A stretch of 64,000 bases of DNA, from contig DAIQMR010000008.1 in the NCBI GenBank assembly GCA_036788835.1, positions 14,753 through 78,752 of the forward strand. The letters run 5' to 3'. Below, piece by piece: positions 9,664 through 19,186 of the stretch (its first letter is position 1; the number at the start of each line of letters is the position of its first letter). Made by a program: the position numbers and the translations under genes. The stretch is from JALCSJ01 sp036788835 (lineage in GTDB: Bacteria; Bacillota; Negativicutes; Acidaminococcales; Acidaminococcaceae). Below the pieces are notes generated by a model. It was not told the origin of the DNA, did no database searches, and saw only the letters and a program-made list of their open reading frames with translations.

Positions 9664-11361
9664 TTACAATTTCTTTTTGAGCTTGGCTGCCATGGCCAAA
9701 ATTTCTATGGCGTTTTCCCGGGCGGCGGCAGAGTCGTTGGTACCCCCTGTCATCCGCATAATTTCACGAATTTGTTCCTTGGTGCCCAGAGGCTCAACCA
9801 GGCTGACTGTAGTATTATTTTTTATTTCTTTGTAAATATACAAGTGATTGTCGGCAAAAGAGGCAATTTGGGCCAGATGGGTAATACAGATAACCTGCCT
9901 TGTTTTAGCTATTATCGCCATTTTTTCAGCCATCTTTTGGGCGGTAATTCCCCCTACGCCGGTATCGATTTCATCAAAAATCATGGTAGGTACGCCGAAC
10001 TTGGCCAGCAGAACAGCTTTTATAGCCAGAGCCACTCTGGACAGTTCCCCACCGGAAATGATTTTATGCAAAGGTTTAGGTTCCATACCCAGATTGGCAG
10101 AGAATTGGAACTCCACTTGGTCAGTTCCCTGTATCCCAAAATTTTCCGTCTTGATAAAATCTGCCCGAAAAACACCCTGAGCCATACCCAGGTCTTTAAT
10201 ATGTTCCGTGACAAGTGCGGTAAATTTTGCGGCCGCTTTTTGACGCAAGTCACTTAGTGTTTCCGCCTTGGCGCTCAGTTCTTTTTCCAAATTTTCTTTA
10301 CGCTCTCTTGCTTCTTTCAATTTCTTATCAATATTAATAATACTGTCATATTCGTCCCGGCTCTTTTGCAGATGCTCCAAAACTTTTTCCAGAGAGCCGC
10401 CATATTTCTGCTTCAGGTGAAAGAGTAAATCCAGTCGCGCCTGCAGAGAATCTAACAAAGCCGGATCGAATTCATCGGAAGATAAATAGTCACTTAAGGT
10501 TTGCCGCAAATCATCCAGACTAATCCAGGCCGAGTCAAACCCCTCGGCTACCTTGGCCAGGGCCGGGTCTAATTCTTTGACCTTATCCAAAGCTTCCTTT
10601 CCCTCTGTCAATAGGGTCAGGGCCCCACCGTCCTGTTCATCAGTGCCGTCTAAGGCTCCATGGGCAATATTAACGGCCGTCAAAAGTTTACCGTGACTGT
10701 TTAATTTTTTGGCTTGTTCCCTGATTTTGTCATCCTCTCCCATTAGTACATGGGCATTTTCTATTTCTGAAATTTCCCCTTCCAGAAAAACCAGTCTCTC
10801 TTGCTGATTGGCATCAACAGTCAGAAGCTTTTCCAGTTCAGCCACCGCCTGCTGATAAGCAATATAGACGGACTGATATGCCTGCCTAGCTGTGGATACC
10901 GGCTCTTCCCCATAAGTATCAACGATTTCCAAAGGGACATTAGGTCTTAAAAGAGCCTGATTTTCATGTTGACCATGAATGTCTACCAAGGCCTCTCCCA
11001 GCCTGATTAAGAAACTGACAGGTACTTGTCTGTCATTAACAAAAGCCTGACTTTTTCCATTGGCAAAAAGTTTCCTCCGAAGAAACAATGTGCTTTCCTT
11101 ATCTTCAATATCCATCTCTTCTAAAATTTTGGTTACCTTAGTAAGTCCTTCTATATCAAAGACTGCCTGAACCCAGCAGCTTTCCGTACCCTTGCGGATA
11201 TAATCCATGGATGCACGGCCGCCTAAAGTAATGCCAAAAGCATCAATCAAAATAGATTTACCGGCACCGGTTTCACCTGTAAACACATTGAAACCGGGGG
11301 TAAAATCAATGCAAACATCTTCAATTAGGGCAAAATTATGCACTTGTAACGACGTTAACAT
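9664..11361 (-). CDS. recN: DNA repair protein RecN
   Basis: 565 residues, SMC-like ATPase that gathers at double-strand breaks. Walker A is GETGAGKS at residues 29-36. A long charged coiled coil with many Glu/Lys/Leu residues fills the middle. The C-terminal ABC signature SGGELSRVALAIK and Walker B TMIFDEIDTGVGG complete the head domain. The argR-recN order is typical of Firmicutes, where both lie downstream of dxs and tlyA. Length is normal. Confidence 0.96.
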   Translation of the reverse strand: MLTSLQVHNFALIEDVCIDFTPGFNVFTGETGAGKSILIDAFGITLGGRASMDYIRKGTESCWVQAVFDIEGLTKVTKILEEMDIEDKESTLFLRRKLFANGKSQAFVNDRQVPVSFLIRLGEALVDIHGQHENQALLRPNVPLEIVDTYGEEPVSTARQAYQSVYIAYQQAVAELEKLLTVDANQQERLVFLEGEISEIENAHVLMGEDDKIREQAKKLNSHGKLLTAVNIAHGALDGTDEQDGGALTLLTEGKEALDKVKELDPALAKVAEGFDSAWISLDDLRQTLSDYLSSDEFDPALLDSLQARLDLLFHLKQKYGGSLEKVLEHLQKSRDEYDSIINIDKKLKEARERKENLEKELSAKAETLSDLRQKAAAKFTALVTEHIKDLGMAQGVFRADFIKTENFGIQGTDQVEFQFSANLGMEPKPLHKIISGGELSRVALAIKAVLLAKFGVPTMIFDEIDTGVGGITAQKMAEKMAIIAKTRQVICITHLAQIASFADNHLYIYKEIKNNTTVSLVEPLGTKEQIREIMRMTGGTNDSAAARENAIEILAMAAKLKKKL

Positions 11362-11388
11362 CTATTCTGACGCTCCTTTAATCTATGT

Positions 11389-11841
11389 CTATTTCTTTGT
11401 TTGCAGCAATCTGTCTTTGATTAATTTAACATTTTCCTTGGAATCAATGACCATAAAAATCGTATCATCGCCACCCACCGTGCCCAAAACCTGAGGCAGG
11501 TTCAGACAATCCAAAGCATAGGCTACTGCCTGTGCTGTACCCGGCAGAGTATGAAGCACTATCATGTTTTCTGCGGAAGCAACTGACAAAATGGAACTGC
11601 GAAAGGTATACTCCACCCGGTCAGGAGTTAATATTTTCTCGTGTTCAGCAGGAAAACTATATCTGTAATTGCCCAGATTATCCGGGACTTTAACCAGCAT
11701 CATTTCTTTTATATCTCTGGATACTGTGGCCTGTGTCACATTAAAACCAGCAGAACGCAAGGCTGACGTAAGTTCAGTCTGAGTCTCTATTACACGGGAA
11801 GTAATAATTTCTTTAATAGCGGCCTGTCGTGACATTTTCAT
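11389..11841 (-). CDS. argR: Arginine repressor ArgR/AhrC
   Basis: 150 residues from this start. N-terminal winged helix (ITSRVIETQTELTSALRSAG, then VTQATVSRDIKEM) and C-terminal arginine-binding and hexamerisation domain with VASAENMIVLHTLPGTA and GTVGGDDTIFMVI. Controls arginine synthesis and catabolism genes with arginine as corepressor. The frame reaches 11850; ATG 11841 with GGGAG upstream seems the better start, and an ATG two codons later is also possible. Its place between nadK and recN is conserved in Firmicutes. Confidence 0.94.
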   Translation of the reverse strand: MKMSRQAAIKEIITSRVIETQTELTSALRSAGFNVTQATVSRDIKEMMLVKVPDNLGNYRYSFPAEHEKILTPDRVEYTFRSSILSVASAENMIVLHTLPGTAQAVAYALDCLNLPQVLGTVGGDDTIFMVIDSKENVKLIKDRLLQTKK

Positions 11842-11853
11842 GCTCTTCACTCC

Positions 11854-12732
11854 CTAACCATTATAGATAGTATCTTCATTTCTAATAAGCCTGGACTGCC
11901 ATATTTCGTAGTAAGACATAGGTTTAATCCTCATGAACCTGGCTACGCAAGGGCTTTTCTCCAAAACCACCTTGTTGTTCTGTTGAATATAGCCGTAAAT
12001 TATTCCGTCTCCGGAGAGAGTAATCCTCTCGTAGGGAGGACTGGGAAGCAGCTCAATTTTTTCTGTCATAGGTATAACCATAGGACGGGAAGTCAAAGCG
12101 TGGGCGCAAATGGGAGTAACAATTGTTACATCCAAATCGGGATAAACTACCGGCCCACCTGCTGACAAAGAATAGGCTGTTGAACCTGTGGCCGTGGAAA
12201 TAATTAGCCCGTCGGAAGGGCTATTGGGCGACTCCTGTCCCCCTATTCTCATGCTCATTCTTGTGAGTCGGGAAACATTGCAGCCTGCCAAAACAAATTC
12301 GTTAATAGCCTGACATTGGACAATTATTTTTTCTCCTTCGTACATGGTAGCCCTAAGCATACTTCGTTTCTCAAGGGAATAATTTCCATCCCGAACCTTC
12401 AGCAAAGCCTCAAACATCTGATCTTTACCTACCTCGGTGAGAAAACCCAGTTTGCCTAAATTAATGCCCAGCATAGGAATATCCAGAGGTGCCATAGAAC
12501 GCACAGCCCGCAAAATAGTTCCGTCTCCTCCCAGTGTAACTACCTTGCCGATTTTATCCATAGAGTCCTTGATATCTGTGTCGTAACTTGGTACATTATA
12601 TTGCCCCGCCACAAGTTTAGGCAAAGCAATAGGGATATTATTATCTTTACAAAATTTAACTATCTTCGGTAACTCTTCCAGAACCAGTTCCTTTTCTAAA
12701 TTAGGAAATATACCAATCAGTGCTTTTGTCAT
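11854..12732 (-). CDS. nadK: NAD kinase
   Basis: 292 residues. Phosphorylates NAD to NADP. The GGDGT motif (VVTLGGDGTILRA), the LGINLGKLGFLTE segment, the NEFVLAG patch and the TATGSTAYSLSAGGP loop are all there. The open frame starts three codons earlier at 12741; ATG 12732 is favoured because AGGATG lies at a suitable distance. Part of the dxs-tlyA-nadK-argR-recN run. Confidence 0.96.
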   Translation of the reverse strand: MTKALIGIFPNLEKELVLEELPKIVKFCKDNNIPIALPKLVAGQYNVPSYDTDIKDSMDKIGKVVTLGGDGTILRAVRSMAPLDIPMLGINLGKLGFLTEVGKDQMFEALLKVRDGNYSLEKRSMLRATMYEGEKIIVQCQAINEFVLAGCNVSRLTRMSMRIGGQESPNSPSDGLIISTATGSTAYSLSAGGPVVYPDLDVTIVTPICAHALTSRPMVIPMTEKIELLPSPPYERITLSGDGIIYGYIQQNNKVVLEKSPCVARFMRIKPMSYYEIWQSRLIRNEDTIYNG

Positions 12733-12747
12733 TTTAATCATCCTAAC

Positions 12748-13566
12748 CTAAAGATCCTTATGGGATAAAGCAACTACATCCCTAATCTTTTTTTCATCTA
12801 CACAGTCTTCACCGGTTTTACTTAAATACAACAAATATTCTATATTCCCTTCCGGTCCTTTAATTGGTGAAAAATCCAGTCCGGAAACCAGGAAGTGTAA
12901 TTCTCTGGCTACAGCCAAGACCTTCTCTATTACTTCCTGATGGATAGCCGGGTCTTTTACCACGCCTTTTTTCCCGATATTTTCACGTCCTGCTTCAAAC
13001 TGTGGCTTGATCAGAGCCATCACAAGACCATCTGGGCCGAGGATTTTATAGGCCGCCGGCAGGACCTTGTCTAGAGAAATAAAAGCCACATCTATGGTTG
13101 CCAAATCAATTTTATCTGCCAGCGTATTTTCTTCCAGAAACCTTACATTGGTTCGTTCCATATTGATAACACGTGGATCCGTGCACAATTTCCAGGCCAG
13201 CTGGCCATAGCCAACATCTACTGCATATACTTTAACAGCGCCATTTTGCAGGGCACAGTCTGTGAAGCCGCCGGTGGAAGCGCCTAAATCCGCCACGATT
13301 TTCCCTTGGAGGTCTAAGTTGAAAACCTTTATGGCCTTGTCCAACTTAAGTCCCCCTCTGCTGACAAAGGGAAGCTTGTTGCCCAAAAGCCTAATGGCGG
13401 AATCAATTTTAACAGACATACCGGGCTTGTCGATTTTCTCTTCGTTCACCAAAATCTCTCCTGCCATAATAGCAGCCTGAGCCTTGCTTCTCGATTCGAA
13501 TAATCCTTTATTAACCAAAAAAACATCCAGCCGTTCTTTTTCCACGCTTTTCTTTTTTTCTGTCAT
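12748..13566 (-). CDS. tlyA: TlyA family rRNA 2'-O-methyltransferase / haemolysin-like
   Basis: 272 residues. N-terminal S4 RNA-binding domain (RLDVFLVNKGLFESRSKAQA) followed by an FtsJ-like Rossmann methyltransferase (DLGASTGGFTDCALQNGA, then YAVDVGYGQLAWKL and DVAFISLDKVLPA, LIKPQFEAGRE). In mycobacteria TlyA methylates 16S and 23S rRNA at C1409/C1920; the same site is assumed here. The start overlaps the dxs stop by four bases, so translation is likely coupled. Confidence 0.93.
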   Translation of the reverse strand: MTEKKKSVEKERLDVFLVNKGLFESRSKAQAAIMAGEILVNEEKIDKPGMSVKIDSAIRLLGNKLPFVSRGGLKLDKAIKVFNLDLQGKIVADLGASTGGFTDCALQNGAVKVYAVDVGYGQLAWKLCTDPRVINMERTNVRFLEENTLADKIDLATIDVAFISLDKVLPAAYKILGPDGLVMALIKPQFEAGRENIGKKGVVKDPAIHQEVIEKVLAVARELHFLVSGLDFSPIKGPEGNIEYLLYLSKTGEDCVDEKKIRDVVALSHKDL

Positions 13567-15443
13567 TTCTGTTCCAATTCCCTTTGCACAGATAAAGCCA
13601 CATTCTCAGGGTCAAGCTGTAAATCACGAAGCAGGAGTTTTTTGTCCCCTTGAGGTATGAAACAGTCAGGGATGCCCAAATTAAGCACCTTGGTTGTTGA
13701 CAGCAGCTGTCTCATATTGAGTGCCGACAATACTGTTTCACCAAAACCGCCTTTAAGAACATTTTCTTCCAAGGTAACAATAAATCCGGTTTCTTTAGCC
13801 GTAGCAGCCAACAACTCTATGTCCACAGGTTTCACAAAGCGGGCATTAATAACTCCCGCCTTGATTCCTTTATTGTTAAGCAGTTCTGCTGCTTTTAGAG
13901 CCGTATCTACCATGGAACCTATGGCCCATACATAGACATCCTTACCCTGCCGCAAAAGTTCGCCCTTGCCTCTGGTCAATTCATGGATGGGCTCACTGCA
14001 ATCCACTCCCAGTCCCGAACCTCTGGGGTAGCGAATGGACACAGGTCCGTTAATTGCAAGGGCCGTAGCAAGCATGTGACGTAATTCGTTTTCATCCTTG
14101 GGAGCCATAATTGTCATATTGGGCATCATGTTCAAATAGGAAAAATCAAAGACACCATGATGAGTATAGCCATCATCACCTACCAGCCCTGCTCTATCCA
14201 TGCAGAGCACCACCGGCAGATTCTGAATACAAACGTCGTGCAAAATCTGGTCAAAGGCCCGCTGAAAGAAAGTGGAATAAATAGCCACCACAGGTTTGAG
14301 ACCACCGCAGGCCATGCCTGCTGCCATAGTCACCGCATGCTGTTCGGCTATTGCCACATCAAAAAATCTTTCCGGATACTCTTTGGAAAATTCCGTCAGA
14401 CCTGTTCCATCACGCATGGCAGCTGTAATAGCCACAATATTTTTCTTGTTTTTTGCCAGTTCAACCAATGCCTTACTGAAAGACTGAGTATAGGTCTGTG
14501 GCGGATTGCCCACCACGACTTTTTTCCCGGTAGCCAATTCGAAAGGACCGGTGCCATGGAACTTATTAGGATTTAATTCTGCCGGAGCATAGCCCTTGCC
14601 TTTTTTGGTAATAACATGGATAAGAACAGGTTCGTCTATAGTCTTGGCTTTTTCGAAAAGCTCCACCAAAGCAGAAATATTGTGACCGTCCACAGGACCG
14701 AAATATTTAAAGCCTAAATCTTCAAAAAACATACCCGGCACCAGAAAATACTTCATGCTGTCCTTTAATCTGGCAGCTGCCGTAGCTACTTTTTCACCAA
14801 TGCTGGGAATATTTTTCAATAAATTTTCTGCTTCATTTTTGACTTTATTGTAATGCGGATTAGTACGTATTTCGTATAAATATTCAGAAAGAGCGCCTAC
14901 ATTTTTGGATATAGACATCTCATTATCATTCAAAACAACAATCAATTTTCTCTGCTGGTCACCGGCATTGTTCAAGGCTTCCAGGGCTTCGCCCCCTGTT
15001 AAAGCACCATCCCCGATTACAGCCACAACATTATAATCATCACCTTTTACATCTCTGGCGCAAGCGTAGCCCAGAGCTGCCGAAATCGAAGTGCTGGAAT
15101 GTCCGGTGCCAAAAGCATCATGTGGGCTTTCACAGGGTTTGGGGAAACCGGAGAGGCCTTTATATAGCCGCAAGGTAGGAAATTCTTTCTTCCTGCCTGT
15201 AAGAATTTTATGAATATAAGCCTGATGTCCCACATCCCAGACAATCTTGTCCTGAGGAGTATGGAAAACCTTGTGCAAAGCAACGGTCAGTTCCACTACA
15301 CCTAGATTAGGTGCCAAGTGACCGCCGTTTTTTGCTACTACTTTAATAATCAAAGCTCTGATTTCACTGCATAATGCCGCTAATCCTTCCGCAGATAAAT
15401 GTTGCAAATCCTTCGGAGAATTAATACTGTCCAATACACTCAC
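13563..15443 (-). CDS. dxs: 1-deoxy-D-xylulose-5-phosphate synthase
   Basis: 626 residues, normal length. First enzyme of the MEP isoprenoid route, joining pyruvate and glyceraldehyde 3-phosphate with thiamine diphosphate. Seen: GTGHSSTSISAALG, the ThDP site GDGALTGGEALEALNNAG with NDNEMSIS, the transketolase middle domain with DRAGLVGDDGYTHHGVFD and the C-terminal transketolase domain. It follows ispA by 21 bases; dxr and ispG of the same pathway are in the second large operon at 46-49 kb. Confidence 0.97.
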   Translation of the reverse strand: MSVLDSINSPKDLQHLSAEGLAALCSEIRALIIKVVAKNGGHLAPNLGVVELTVALHKVFHTPQDKIVWDVGHQAYIHKILTGRKKEFPTLRLYKGLSGFPKPCESPHDAFGTGHSSTSISAALGYACARDVKGDDYNVVAVIGDGALTGGEALEALNNAGDQQRKLIVVLNDNEMSISKNVGALSEYLYEIRTNPHYNKVKNEAENLLKNIPSIGEKVATAAARLKDSMKYFLVPGMFFEDLGFKYFGPVDGHNISALVELFEKAKTIDEPVLIHVITKKGKGYAPAELNPNKFHGTGPFELATGKKVVVGNPPQTYTQSFSKALVELAKNKKNIVAITAAMRDGTGLTEFSKEYPERFFDVAIAEQHAVTMAAGMACGGLKPVVAIYSTFFQRAFDQILHDVCIQNLPVVLCMDRAGLVGDDGYTHHGVFDFSYLNMMPNMTIMAPKDENELRHMLATALAINGPVSIRYPRGSGLGVDCSEPIHELTRGKGELLRQGKDVYVWAIGSMVDTALKAAELLNNKGIKAGVINARFVKPVDIELLAATAKETGFIVTLEENVLKGGFGETVLSALNMRQLLSTTKVLNLGIPDCFIPQGDKKLLLRDLQLDPENVALSVQRELEQK

Positions 15444-15464
15444 CGTTAACGTCCCCCTACCGGG

Positions 15465-16340
15465 TTATTTTTTCCGCTTATCCATCATCTTCGTTATTTC
15501 TCTTAATGGTTCGGCCTTTTCTCCAAACATTTCCAAGCAGGCTGTTGCTTCTGCTAATGTATCCGTGGCCATTTGCTCTGCTTTTTCCAGTCCATATAAA
15601 GTCACATAAGTAGATTTCTGCAGTTTGCTGTCGCTGCCGGTGGCCTTGCCCATCTCCTTAGCATCTCCTATAACATCCAGGATATCATCGGCAATCTGAA
15701 AAGCCAGGCCAAAGAGCTCAGCAAATTTTGTTAAGGCTAATAATTGCTGGGAAGTGGCACCGCTTAATATGGCTCCGCTTCTTACTGCTGCCAGAAACAA
15801 AGCACCGGTTTTGGCTTCATGCAAGGTCTTCATTTCCTGAGAAGATATTTTCTTCCCTTCGGAAGCCAGATCCAAGGTCTGGCCGCCCACCATGCCATCT
15901 TTGCCGGCACACATGGCAATCTCTTTGACGGTTTCCACCAGTATGGCTGGTTCCACATTCTTTTGTTCCAGCATAACCTCAAAAGCCAAAGTCAACAGTC
16001 CGTCCCCTGCCAGCAAAGCCAAGGGCTCTCCGTAGACTTTATGATTGGTTAACCTGCCCCGCCGGTAATCATCATTATCCATACAGGGCAAATCATCGTG
16101 AATCAAAGAATAGGTATGAATCATTTCCAGACCCCCGGCCACAGACAGGTAATTATATCCCTGCCCGCCCACTGCATCTGCAGTCGCCATAAGCAGCAAA
16201 GGTCTCAGTCTTTTCCCTCCTGCCAGCAAAGAATATTTCATGGCTTCATCAACACCGGAAATACCTTTTTGTTCAATACGTTTTTTCAAAAAATTATTAA
16301 TCAGTTTTCTTCTTGTATCCAGATATTCAGCAAAATCCAT
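15465..16340 (-). CDS. ispA: Geranylgeranyl/farnesyl diphosphate synthase
   Basis: 291 residues. Chain elongation of isoprenyl diphosphates. The first aspartate-rich motif lies in LIHDDLPCMDNDDYRRG and the second in FQIADDILDVIGD; GGKRLRPLLL is also typical. The frame opens much further upstream (16445) but those codons overlap xseB out of frame; ATG 16340 has GGAGG ten bases before it and fits family length. The xseA-xseB-ispA-dxs order is classic in Firmicutes. Confidence 0.95.
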   Translation of the reverse strand: MDFAEYLDTRRKLINNFLKKRIEQKGISGVDEAMKYSLLAGGKRLRPLLLMATADAVGGQGYNYLSVAGGLEMIHTYSLIHDDLPCMDNDDYRRGRLTNHKVYGEPLALLAGDGLLTLAFEVMLEQKNVEPAILVETVKEIAMCAGKDGMVGGQTLDLASEGKKISSQEMKTLHEAKTGALFLAAVRSGAILSGATSQQLLALTKFAELFGLAFQIADDILDVIGDAKEMGKATGSDSKLQKSTYVTLYGLEKAEQMATDTLAEATACLEMFGEKAEPLREITKMMDKRKK

Positions 16341-16342
16341 AA

Positions 16343-16591
16343 TCACTTGTCCTCCCGGGAAAATATTTCCAATTGGTAGGAACCGTCTTCCTGTTCCACC
16401 ACCTTTTTCACTTCTTCCTCTGCGGCTTTTAGCTTTCCTCCGCAAAACTTATTTAATTCCACGCCTTCTTTGAAGAGTGCCAGAGCCTCATCTAAGGGCA
16501 GATCATTATTTTCCATTTCATCTACAATTTCTTCCAGTTTCTTTAAGCTGCTTTCAAAATCTTTGGCAGCATCTTTCTTTTTCGTAGTCAT
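16343..16591 (-). CDS. xseB: Exodeoxyribonuclease VII small subunit
   Basis: 82 residues. The XseB core is clear: DFESSLKKLEEIVDEMENND, then LPLDEALALFKEGVELNKFC. It partners XseA in a nuclease that cuts single-stranded DNA to oligonucleotides. ATG overlaps the xseA stop by four bases. The tail is charged and acidic as in homologues. Confidence 0.95.
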   Translation of the reverse strand: MTTKKKDAAKDFESSLKKLEEIVDEMENNDLPLDEALALFKEGVELNKFCGGKLKAAEEEVKKVVEQEDGSYQLEIFSREDK

Positions 16592-17811
16592 TGTCCTATG
16601 TCCTTTCCCTGAACGGCCCGTTCCACTTGAGAAACTATTCTGCCATCTTTCAATCTTGTAACCACTAACTGTCCTTTGCTCACATCAGCAAAGCTTTTGA
16701 TAATCTCTCCATCTGTAGTTTCCGTCACCGTATAGCCTCTGGCCAGAATAGACAGCGGATTCAAAGCTTTGAGCCTGGCCTCCAGAATGGCTAGCTCTTG
16801 ATCTTTGCCGACAAAAAACTTTTCCATAGCATCGTTCAATTGTTTATTGGTACTGTCTAAGGTCTGTGCTTTTGCCTCCCATAAGAGGCTCGGCCTGGCA
16901 AAGACTCTGTAGCCAGCCAGCCGTTGATAAGCATCTGCTTTTTCTTTGTATATATGGAGCAAGGCCCGCAAAGAACGTTCTTTAAGCTCCCTTGTTTTCT
17001 CCGTCAAATCACCACGATCGGGCACCACCAGCTCTGCTGCTGCCGAAGGTGTTGCCGCTCGTAAATCCGCAGCAAAATCCCCTAAAGTAAAATCGATTTC
17101 ATGACCTACCGCTGAAACAATGGGCAGCCGGGAAGCCGCAATGGCCCTGACTACTCTTTCTTCATTAAAGGCCCACAAATCCTCCATGGAGCCTCCGCCC
17201 CTGCCTACAATCAATACATCGGCCAAATTGTTTTTATTCATAAATTCTATACCATGGGCTATTTCCTCAATGGCTTCCTGCCCTTGAACACGAACCGGAT
17301 AGAGAATTAATTTCACACTTTTATCCCGACGCCGGGAAACAGTAATAATATCACGGACTGCAGCTCCTGCCGAGGAAGTAATAATTCCTACCGTTCCCGG
17401 ATGAGCAGGCAGTGGCTTCTTTCTGCCGGCATCGAACAAGCCTTCCTCTGATAGCTTTTCCTTGAGCTGCTCGTAAGCTGCCATTAAATCTCCGGCTCCT
17501 ACCGGCATTAGCATATCAACATAGAATTGGTATACTCCGTCCCTCTCGTAAACATCAATGCGGCCAATGGCCACTACCATATCCCCATTCCGGGGCAAAG
17601 CCCGAAGGCGCATGGCAGCGCGGGCAAACATCACAGCCTTTAATGACCCCTGTTTGTCCTTTAAGTTGAAGTAGCAATGACCGGAAGGATATTGCTTGAA
17701 ATTAGAAATCTCTCCTTCCACCTGCAAATTGGCAAACTCTGCATGGTCATTCACAAGCTGCTTCATTATGCGGTTAACTTCCGTAACAGTAAATATCTTA
17801 CCGATTATCAT
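16588..17811 (-). CDS. xseA: Exodeoxyribonuclease VII large subunit
   Basis: 407 residues. N-terminal OB fold (VEGEISNFKQYPSGHCYFNLKD) and catalytic domain with GIITSSAGAAVRDI, DVLIVGRGGGSMEDLWAFN and SAVGHEIDFTLGDFAADLRA. A helical region follows and the protein ends in a small beta domain with LARGYTVT. The ATG overlaps the end of the TsaD-like gene by 14 bases, which suggests coupled translation. Confidence 0.96.
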   Translation of the reverse strand: MIIGKIFTVTEVNRIMKQLVNDHAEFANLQVEGEISNFKQYPSGHCYFNLKDKQGSLKAVMFARAAMRLRALPRNGDMVVAIGRIDVYERDGVYQFYVDMLMPVGAGDLMAAYEQLKEKLSEEGLFDAGRKKPLPAHPGTVGIITSSAGAAVRDIITVSRRRDKSVKLILYPVRVQGQEAIEEIAHGIEFMNKNNLADVLIVGRGGGSMEDLWAFNEERVVRAIAASRLPIVSAVGHEIDFTLGDFAADLRAATPSAAAELVVPDRGDLTEKTRELKERSLRALLHIYKEKADAYQRLAGYRVFARPSLLWEAKAQTLDSTNKQLNDAMEKFFVGKDQELAILEARLKALNPLSILARGYTVTETTDGEIIKSFADVSKGQLVVTRLKDGRIVSQVERAVQGKDIGQ

Positions 17812-18763
17812 TATTTATCCTCATCTGACTTAACCCGTAAAAGGCAGCGCCCACTGCTCCATCCCCACAATAACGTGGTTGTGGTATATATACCCGATAA
17901 TTTTTCTTGGTCAATGCTTCCGTGACTATTTTGCCGATAAGACCATTGGCGCTGACGCCTCCTACCAGCAAAACATCTTTCTTGTTTTTGGCACGGCACA
18001 AATACTCCAAAGCTTTAGCAAAAGTTTTGCCAATAGCCGTTTCCGTTCCCAATGCCAAAGCGCTCTTTGCGCTGCCAGCTGCTGCCAGCCTGGTAGCCTT
18101 CGTGCATGGACCGGAAAAACTAATATTACCTTCTTGAACCCAAATAGGTAACTCCACCGGTGTATTCGCCTTGCCTGCCAATTCTTCTAAAAAAGGTCCG
18201 CAGGGAAATTGCAATCCTAAAGCCACTCCCACCCTATCTATAAACTGGCCTGCGTGCAAATCTATGCTGGCACCGATGGGTTCCAGTGAAAACCGCCCCT
18301 TTGCTTGGCGCCTGGCCAGCAAAAAATCTGTAGTGCCGCCGGAAGCATGAAGCATAATAAATTCATCAGCCTCAGGACCATGAGCTGACCAAACCCCGGC
18401 CGCTAAATGATTTTCCTGATGACTGAAAGTATACAAAGGAACATGTAAAACTTTCGCTAAATTTCTGGCTAAACCCAAACCGGTTAAAAATGCCGGCATA
18501 TAAGAATCCTCCAAGGGCCTTGGCTGATCGGTGACTCCTATGGCAACAACCCGGTACTTTTCCCAGGGAATATTGTCGAAAATTTCCGGCAGGTTTCTGG
18601 TGTGCTGAAAAACCATTTCTGACTGAGCTAATCCGCAGTTACCTTTTTTCACAGCAAGAATCTTGCGCTCATCTCTTAAAAGCTCTCCGCGAGTATTCAT
18701 TACTGCCATAGAAGTAGTGTAACAGCTGGTATCAATACCTAGGACAACTTCCTCAGGCATCAT
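17798..18763 (-). CDS. TsaD/Kae1-like paralogue (ASKHA fold)
   Basis: 321 residues. Start EVVLGIDTSCYTTSMAVM is the ASKHA phosphate-1 motif. HQENH fits the HxxxH metal pair of TsaD, and LLVGGVSANG plus CGDGAVGAAF resemble the family's C-terminal motifs. Authentic TsaD makes the t6A tRNA modification, but this protein is divergent and sits next to nusB and xseA, a place where many clostridia and relatives carry a second TsaD-like protein of unknown function. I therefore do not call it tsaD. A second start ATG lies one codon downstream. It overlaps nusB by 11 bases. Confidence 0.8.
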   Translation of the reverse strand: MMPEEVVLGIDTSCYTTSMAVMNTRGELLRDERKILAVKKGNCGLAQSEMVFQHTRNLPEIFDNIPWEKYRVVAIGVTDQPRPLEDSYMPAFLTGLGLARNLAKVLHVPLYTFSHQENHLAAGVWSAHGPEADEFIMLHASGGTTDFLLARRQAKGRFSLEPIGASIDLHAGQFIDRVGVALGLQFPCGPFLEELAGKANTPVELPIWVQEGNISFSGPCTKATRLAAAGSAKSALALGTETAIGKTFAKALEYLCRAKNKKDVLLVGGVSANGLIGKIVTEALTKKNYRVYIPQPRYCGDGAVGAAFYGLSQMRINNDNR

Positions 18764-19166
18764 GCTTTTTCACCATGCTGCCTAAAACACCGTTAATGAA
18801 AGCAGCCGAATCATCTGCCCCATACTCCTTGGCCAGCTCCACCGCTTCATTAATAACCACAGAATAAGGCACCTTTTCCTGACCATAAAACATTTCAAAA
18901 GCAGCCATACGCAAAATGTTTCTATCCAAAGCGGCCATCCTTTTCATTTCCCACCGCGCGGACAATGCGCCAATCTCTTGGTCAATGGCTTCCATGTTAT
19001 CTTTTGTCCCTGCCAAAATAAGACCTGCGTATTCCCTGTCCTTGGCATCTTCAGGCGGAATATCTTCCCCTGCAGCAGCCAGTAATTCTTCATTAGATTT
19101 TTCCCGGGAAAATTCGGACATATACAATCCTTTTAACGCCATTTCTCGTGCTTGTCTTCTACTCAT
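18753..19166 (-). CDS. nusB: Transcription antitermination protein NusB
   Basis: 137 residues. All-helical RNA-binding factor that works with NusE (S10) at boxA in rRNA operons. The start RRQAREMALKGLYM and the end VVINEAVELAKEYGADDSAA plus FINGVLG are diagnostic. Lies 20 bases after the DUF2273 gene. Confidence 0.95.
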   Translation of the reverse strand: MSRRQAREMALKGLYMSEFSREKSNEELLAAAGEDIPPEDAKDREYAGLILAGTKDNMEAIDQEIGALSARWEMKRMAALDRNILRMAAFEMFYGQEKVPYSVVINEAVELAKEYGADDSAAFINGVLGSMVKKHDA

Positions 19167-19186
19167 GAATATCTCCCTTAGCTAAA

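Noticed and set aside
14157..14576. Long antisense frame inside dxs (and similar ones in thrS, pgk, gpmI)
   Set aside because: These are shadows of well-supported genes, with no ribosome site and no family resemblance.
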